Assembly (NCBI GenBank): GCA_903820085.1 | Contig: CAIJGA010000020.1 | Location: 1 to 64,000 of the forward strand | Source of the DNA: an uncultured Chlorobiaceae bacterium | GTDB lineage: Bacteria > Bacteroidota > Chlorobiia > Chlorobiales > Chlorobiaceae | Reading direction: 5' to 3' | DNA: 64,000 nucleotides | Shown: positions 62,020 through 64,000 of the stretch, one piece after another | Numbering within the stretch: the first letter of the stretch is position 1 | Layout of the letters: every line of letters starts with the position of its first letter | Position numbers and translations under genes: made by a program | The notes under the pieces: generated by a model | Database searches by the model: none | Told to the model about the DNA's origin: nothing | The model's input: the letters and a program-made list of their open reading frames with translations, nothing else

Positions 62020-63044
62020 TGAGCGCCCCTTTCCTCTCTATCTGTATTCCAAGTTACAACAGACCCCAGCAATTAGGGGAATTGCTATCGTCTATCGATT
62101 GCAAGCCAGCAGATATTGAGATTGTTATTTGCGAAGATCTTGCTCCTAAGCGGCTTGAGGTGCGGGCTATTGCCAATGCGTTTACAAAAGCCTCTGCATA
62201 CCCTACTCATTACCACGAGAATACGATTAATAGGGGCTTTGATGGTAATTTACGCCGATTGGTTGAATGCGCCACCGCTGAATACATCATGTTCATGGGC
62301 GATGACGATCTGTTTGTGTCCGGTGCTTTAAATAAGTTTATTGAATTTCTTAAACAAAATCGCGACAAGCCCTATGTGCTCCGCTCATATTTGACAAAGC
62401 ACCCTGATGGGCGTACAGAGTATTTTCGCTACCTCCCAAAAACCACACTATTGCCACATAGCGAAGCAATGGTTGCCTGGTTGTTCAAGCGTAGCGTAAC
62501 TATTTGTGGGTTTACCATCTCAAGGGTAGAGGCGCTGAAATATGCGACCGCCGACTTGGATGGCACACTGCTCTATCAGGTCTATCTAATGGCGCAGGTG
62601 TGCTTGGGGCACGATACGGTTTATTGCGATATTCCGGTGGTGCATGCAGTGCAATCCTTTCGGGAAGACAAGCCAATGTTTGGTGCGTCTGAGGCAGAAA
62701 AAAGCCGGTATACAGCGGGCAGTGTATCACATGACAATTCGATTAACTTTACTAAAGCTTATTTTGAGGTAACGGCGTATCTGGACAAGCAGAATGGCAC
62801 AAATTTAACCAAGCTTGTTCGTATTGATCTTTCAAAGTATTCATATCCGTTTCTTTCGATACAGCGCAAACGTGGCATACCTTCTTTTTTGCGTTACGCC
62901 AAAAGATTGGAGACTGAAGCAGGTTTTGGTTGTACGGCCTATTACTACCTTTACAAATGGGCGTTGGTACTCTTTGGCGAGACGGTTTGCGATAGATTCA
63001 TTGTCCGTATAAAACGCGCTGTCGGGCATACACCTAATTATTAA
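62019..63044 (+). CDS. Family 2 glycosyltransferase
   Basis: This 341-residue GT-A enzyme starts MSAPFLSICIPSYNRPQQLGELLSSI. DIEIVICEDLAPK and the acidic site YIMFMGDDDLFVSGALNKFIEFL are present. The C-terminal ~100 residues (AYFEVTAYLDKQNGTNL..., YYYLYKWALVLFGETVC) form a helical region with possible membrane contact. It starts within the stop of the 38-residue frame. It resembles capsular/abequosyl-type GT2 enzymes of the pattern SICIPTYNR; sugar not predictable. Confidence 0.88.
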   Translation: MSAPFLSICIPSYNRPQQLGELLSSIDCKPADIEIVICEDLAPKRLEVRAIANAFTKASAYPTHYHENTINRGFDGNLRRLVECATAEYIMFMGDDDLFVSGALNKFIEFLKQNRDKPYVLRSYLTKHPDGRTEYFRYLPKTTLLPHSEAMVAWLFKRSVTICGFTISRVEALKYATADLDGTLLYQVYLMAQVCLGHDTVYCDIPVVHAVQSFREDKPMFGASEAEKSRYTAGSVSHDNSINFTKAYFEVTAYLDKQNGTNLTKLVRIDLSKYSYPFLSIQRKRGIPSFLRYAKRLETEAGFGCTAYYYLYKWALVLFGETVCDRFIVRIKRAVGHTPNY

Positions 63045-63056
63045 TAGACATATTCC

Positions 63057-63194
63057 GTGGGTTATGTACCGGGGGAGCGTTGCTGTAGATTCCAGTCTCA
63101 TTACCGCTATGGCAGTGCGCATTTCCTGCAAGGTGGAGAACTTTGCTATTCAGTTGAAGAACTCAGCGTAGAGTGGATAGAGCTGATTAAGTGA
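63057..63194 (+). pseudogene. 45-residue open frame, probable gene remnant
   Basis: A GTG-started frame of 45 codons lies between two transferase genes. It encodes GYVPGERCCRFQSHYRYGS followed by AHFLQGGELCYSVEELSVEWIELIK. It has no ATG and a stop lies four codons before the GTG. Its TGA overlaps the GTG of the next gene (GTGA). Composition looks like the C-terminal end of a larger protein, so it is listed as a remnant; a real small gene is possible. Confidence 0.35.
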
Positions 63195-64000
63195 AAAAAT
63201 TCAAGCTATTGACGTTAGGTATAGATGCTACCAACATTAGACGCGGCGGCGGTGTAACCCATCTGGTTGAATTGCTTCTGGCTCTGCAACCAGGAACGAT
63301 CGGCATTGAGCGAATTGTTGTGTGGGGTGGTGCCCTTACTCTAAAAGCACTGGAAGATCGGCCCTGGCTGACCAAGCGTAATCCGCCAGCACAGGATAAG
63401 CGCTTGATCAAGCGCACACTGTGGCAGCGTTACCGATTGTCGCAAGCGGTGCGTGACGAAGGGTGTGACGTGCTGTTTGTTCCGGGAGGCAGTTATGCAG
63501 GCAATTTTCACCCGGTGGTCACCATGAGCCAAAATCTGCTGCCCTTTGAAATGCCAGAATTGCAGCGCTATGGGTTGACTTTGTTTATACTTAAATTATT
63601 GCTGTTGCGCTTTATGCAATCTCGTTCGTTTCGGCAAGCCGACGGTGTGATTTTTTTAACTGAATACGCACGCAATGTGGTTTTGTCTGTAACGGGCAAG
63701 TTATCTGGTAAAACCTGCATTGTTCCGCATGGGCTTAACGCTCGTTTTACCATGGCGCCAAAACAGCAAAGAGCCATTGCTGATTATGATGAGGCTCACC
63801 CTTTTCGTGTGCTGTATGTTTCGATCATCGACCAGTACAAGCATCAATGGCATGTGGTAGAGGCTGTTGCCAAATTGCGCAAAGAGGGCTTGCCGATAGT
63901 GCTGGACTTGGTGGGGCCAGCATATCCGCCTGCATTGCGCCGATTGAATGAAACAATTGAACGCGTGGATACTGATCATCGCTGGGCGCATTACCATGGC
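63191..64000 (+). CDS. Family 4 (GT-B) glycosyltransferase, C-terminus beyond the window
   Basis: About 270 residues are visible and the frame is open to the window edge. The N-terminus is KKFKLLTLGIDATNIRRGGGVTHLVELLLALQP, the usual GT4 start with G-G-G-V-x-x-x-x. FVPGGSYAGNFHPVVTMSQNLLPFE, ADGVIFLTEYARNVVLS, TCIVPHGLNARFTMAP and FRVLYVSIIDQYKHQWHVVEAVAKLRKEGLPIVLDLVGPAYPP follow, all typical of the acceptor domain and the linker to the donor domain. The start is GTG 63191. The catalytic EFGxxxxE part lies outside. Confidence 0.88.
   Translation, partial: MKKFKLLTLGIDATNIRRGGGVTHLVELLLALQPGTIGIERIVVWGGALTLKALEDRPWLTKRNPPAQDKRLIKRTLWQRYRLSQAVRDEGCDVLFVPGGSYAGNFHPVVTMSQNLLPFEMPELQRYGLTLFILKLLLLRFMQSRSFRQADGVIFLTEYARNVVLSVTGKLSGKTCIVPHGLNARFTMAPKQQRAIADYDEAHPFRVLYVSIIDQYKHQWHVVEAVAKLRKEGLPIVLDLVGPAYPPALRRLNETIERVDTDHRWAHYHG

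Noticed and set aside
1-64000. CRISPR array
   Set aside because: No regularly spaced direct repeats and no cas-like genes were found.

Overview
The window is a chromosomal segment of a green sulfur bacterium (Chlorobiales; a Chlorobium or Pelodictyon-like genome). The lineage call rests on an 11-subunit complex I operon lacking the NADH-oxidising module (nuoEFG), followed directly by a hupSLC uptake hydrogenase. A GTP cyclohydrolase / pyruvoyl-tetrahydropterin synthase pair and RqcH, RarA and LptF homologues fit the same picture. The lineage is inferred from gene content; species level cannot be decided here.

Layout. 1-372: 3' end of a 23S rRNA, a 5S rRNA and a strong terminator. 434-3802 (minus): a two-gene glycosylation unit, a GT-C membrane transferase and a polyprenyl-phosphate-type GT2 fused to a methyltransferase. 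4125-24613: housekeeping genes. These are an L,D-transpeptidase, an M16 protease, LptF/G, a thioesterase, an Nramp transporter with a palindromic upstream site, UspA, RqcH, a deaminase/ribD/doxX/tpx/ribE/rarA run, TolC, a methyltransferase, a HIT protein, two tRNA-Leu genes, a PAP2-like protein, a ferrochelatase-like protein and a TPR protein. 24831-35897: nuoABCDHIJKLMN. 36107-40241: hupS, hupL, hupC, a terminator, then hupD. 40226-41946 (minus): a two-gene cassette whose larger protein looks like an ImmA/IrrE family member with the metal-binding HExxH replaced. 42197-43277 (minus): folE and a eukaryote-like PTPS.

44057 to the end is a surface-polysaccharide locus entered through a 779-bp gene-free stretch. 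It begins with a WecA-type initiating transferase, a Wzz-like chain-length protein and a PglK/MsbA-like ABC flippase. An unusual sugar-nucleotide block follows: B12-type radical SAM protein, heptose-7-phosphate-type GHMP kinase, split transketolase, a PLP enzyme with histidine in place of the catalytic lysine (ColD/RfbH-type 3-dehydratase), a heptose-1-phosphate-type nucleotidyltransferase, a truncated gmhA and an NAD-dependent epimerase/dehydratase. The rest is glycosyltransferases, methyltransferases, an EpsG/Wzy-like polymerase and an alpha-1,2-fucosyltransferase-like GT11, ending in a GT4 gene cut by the window edge. Base composition changes sharply from gene to gene in this last part, as expected for a locus assembled by transfer.

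The best candidates for something undescribed are the pseudo-ImmA/IrrE cassette (40226-41946) and the kinase/transketolase/lysine-less dehydratase/nucleotidyltransferase block (48335-55799), which may make a deoxygenated or branched-chain sugar nucleotide.
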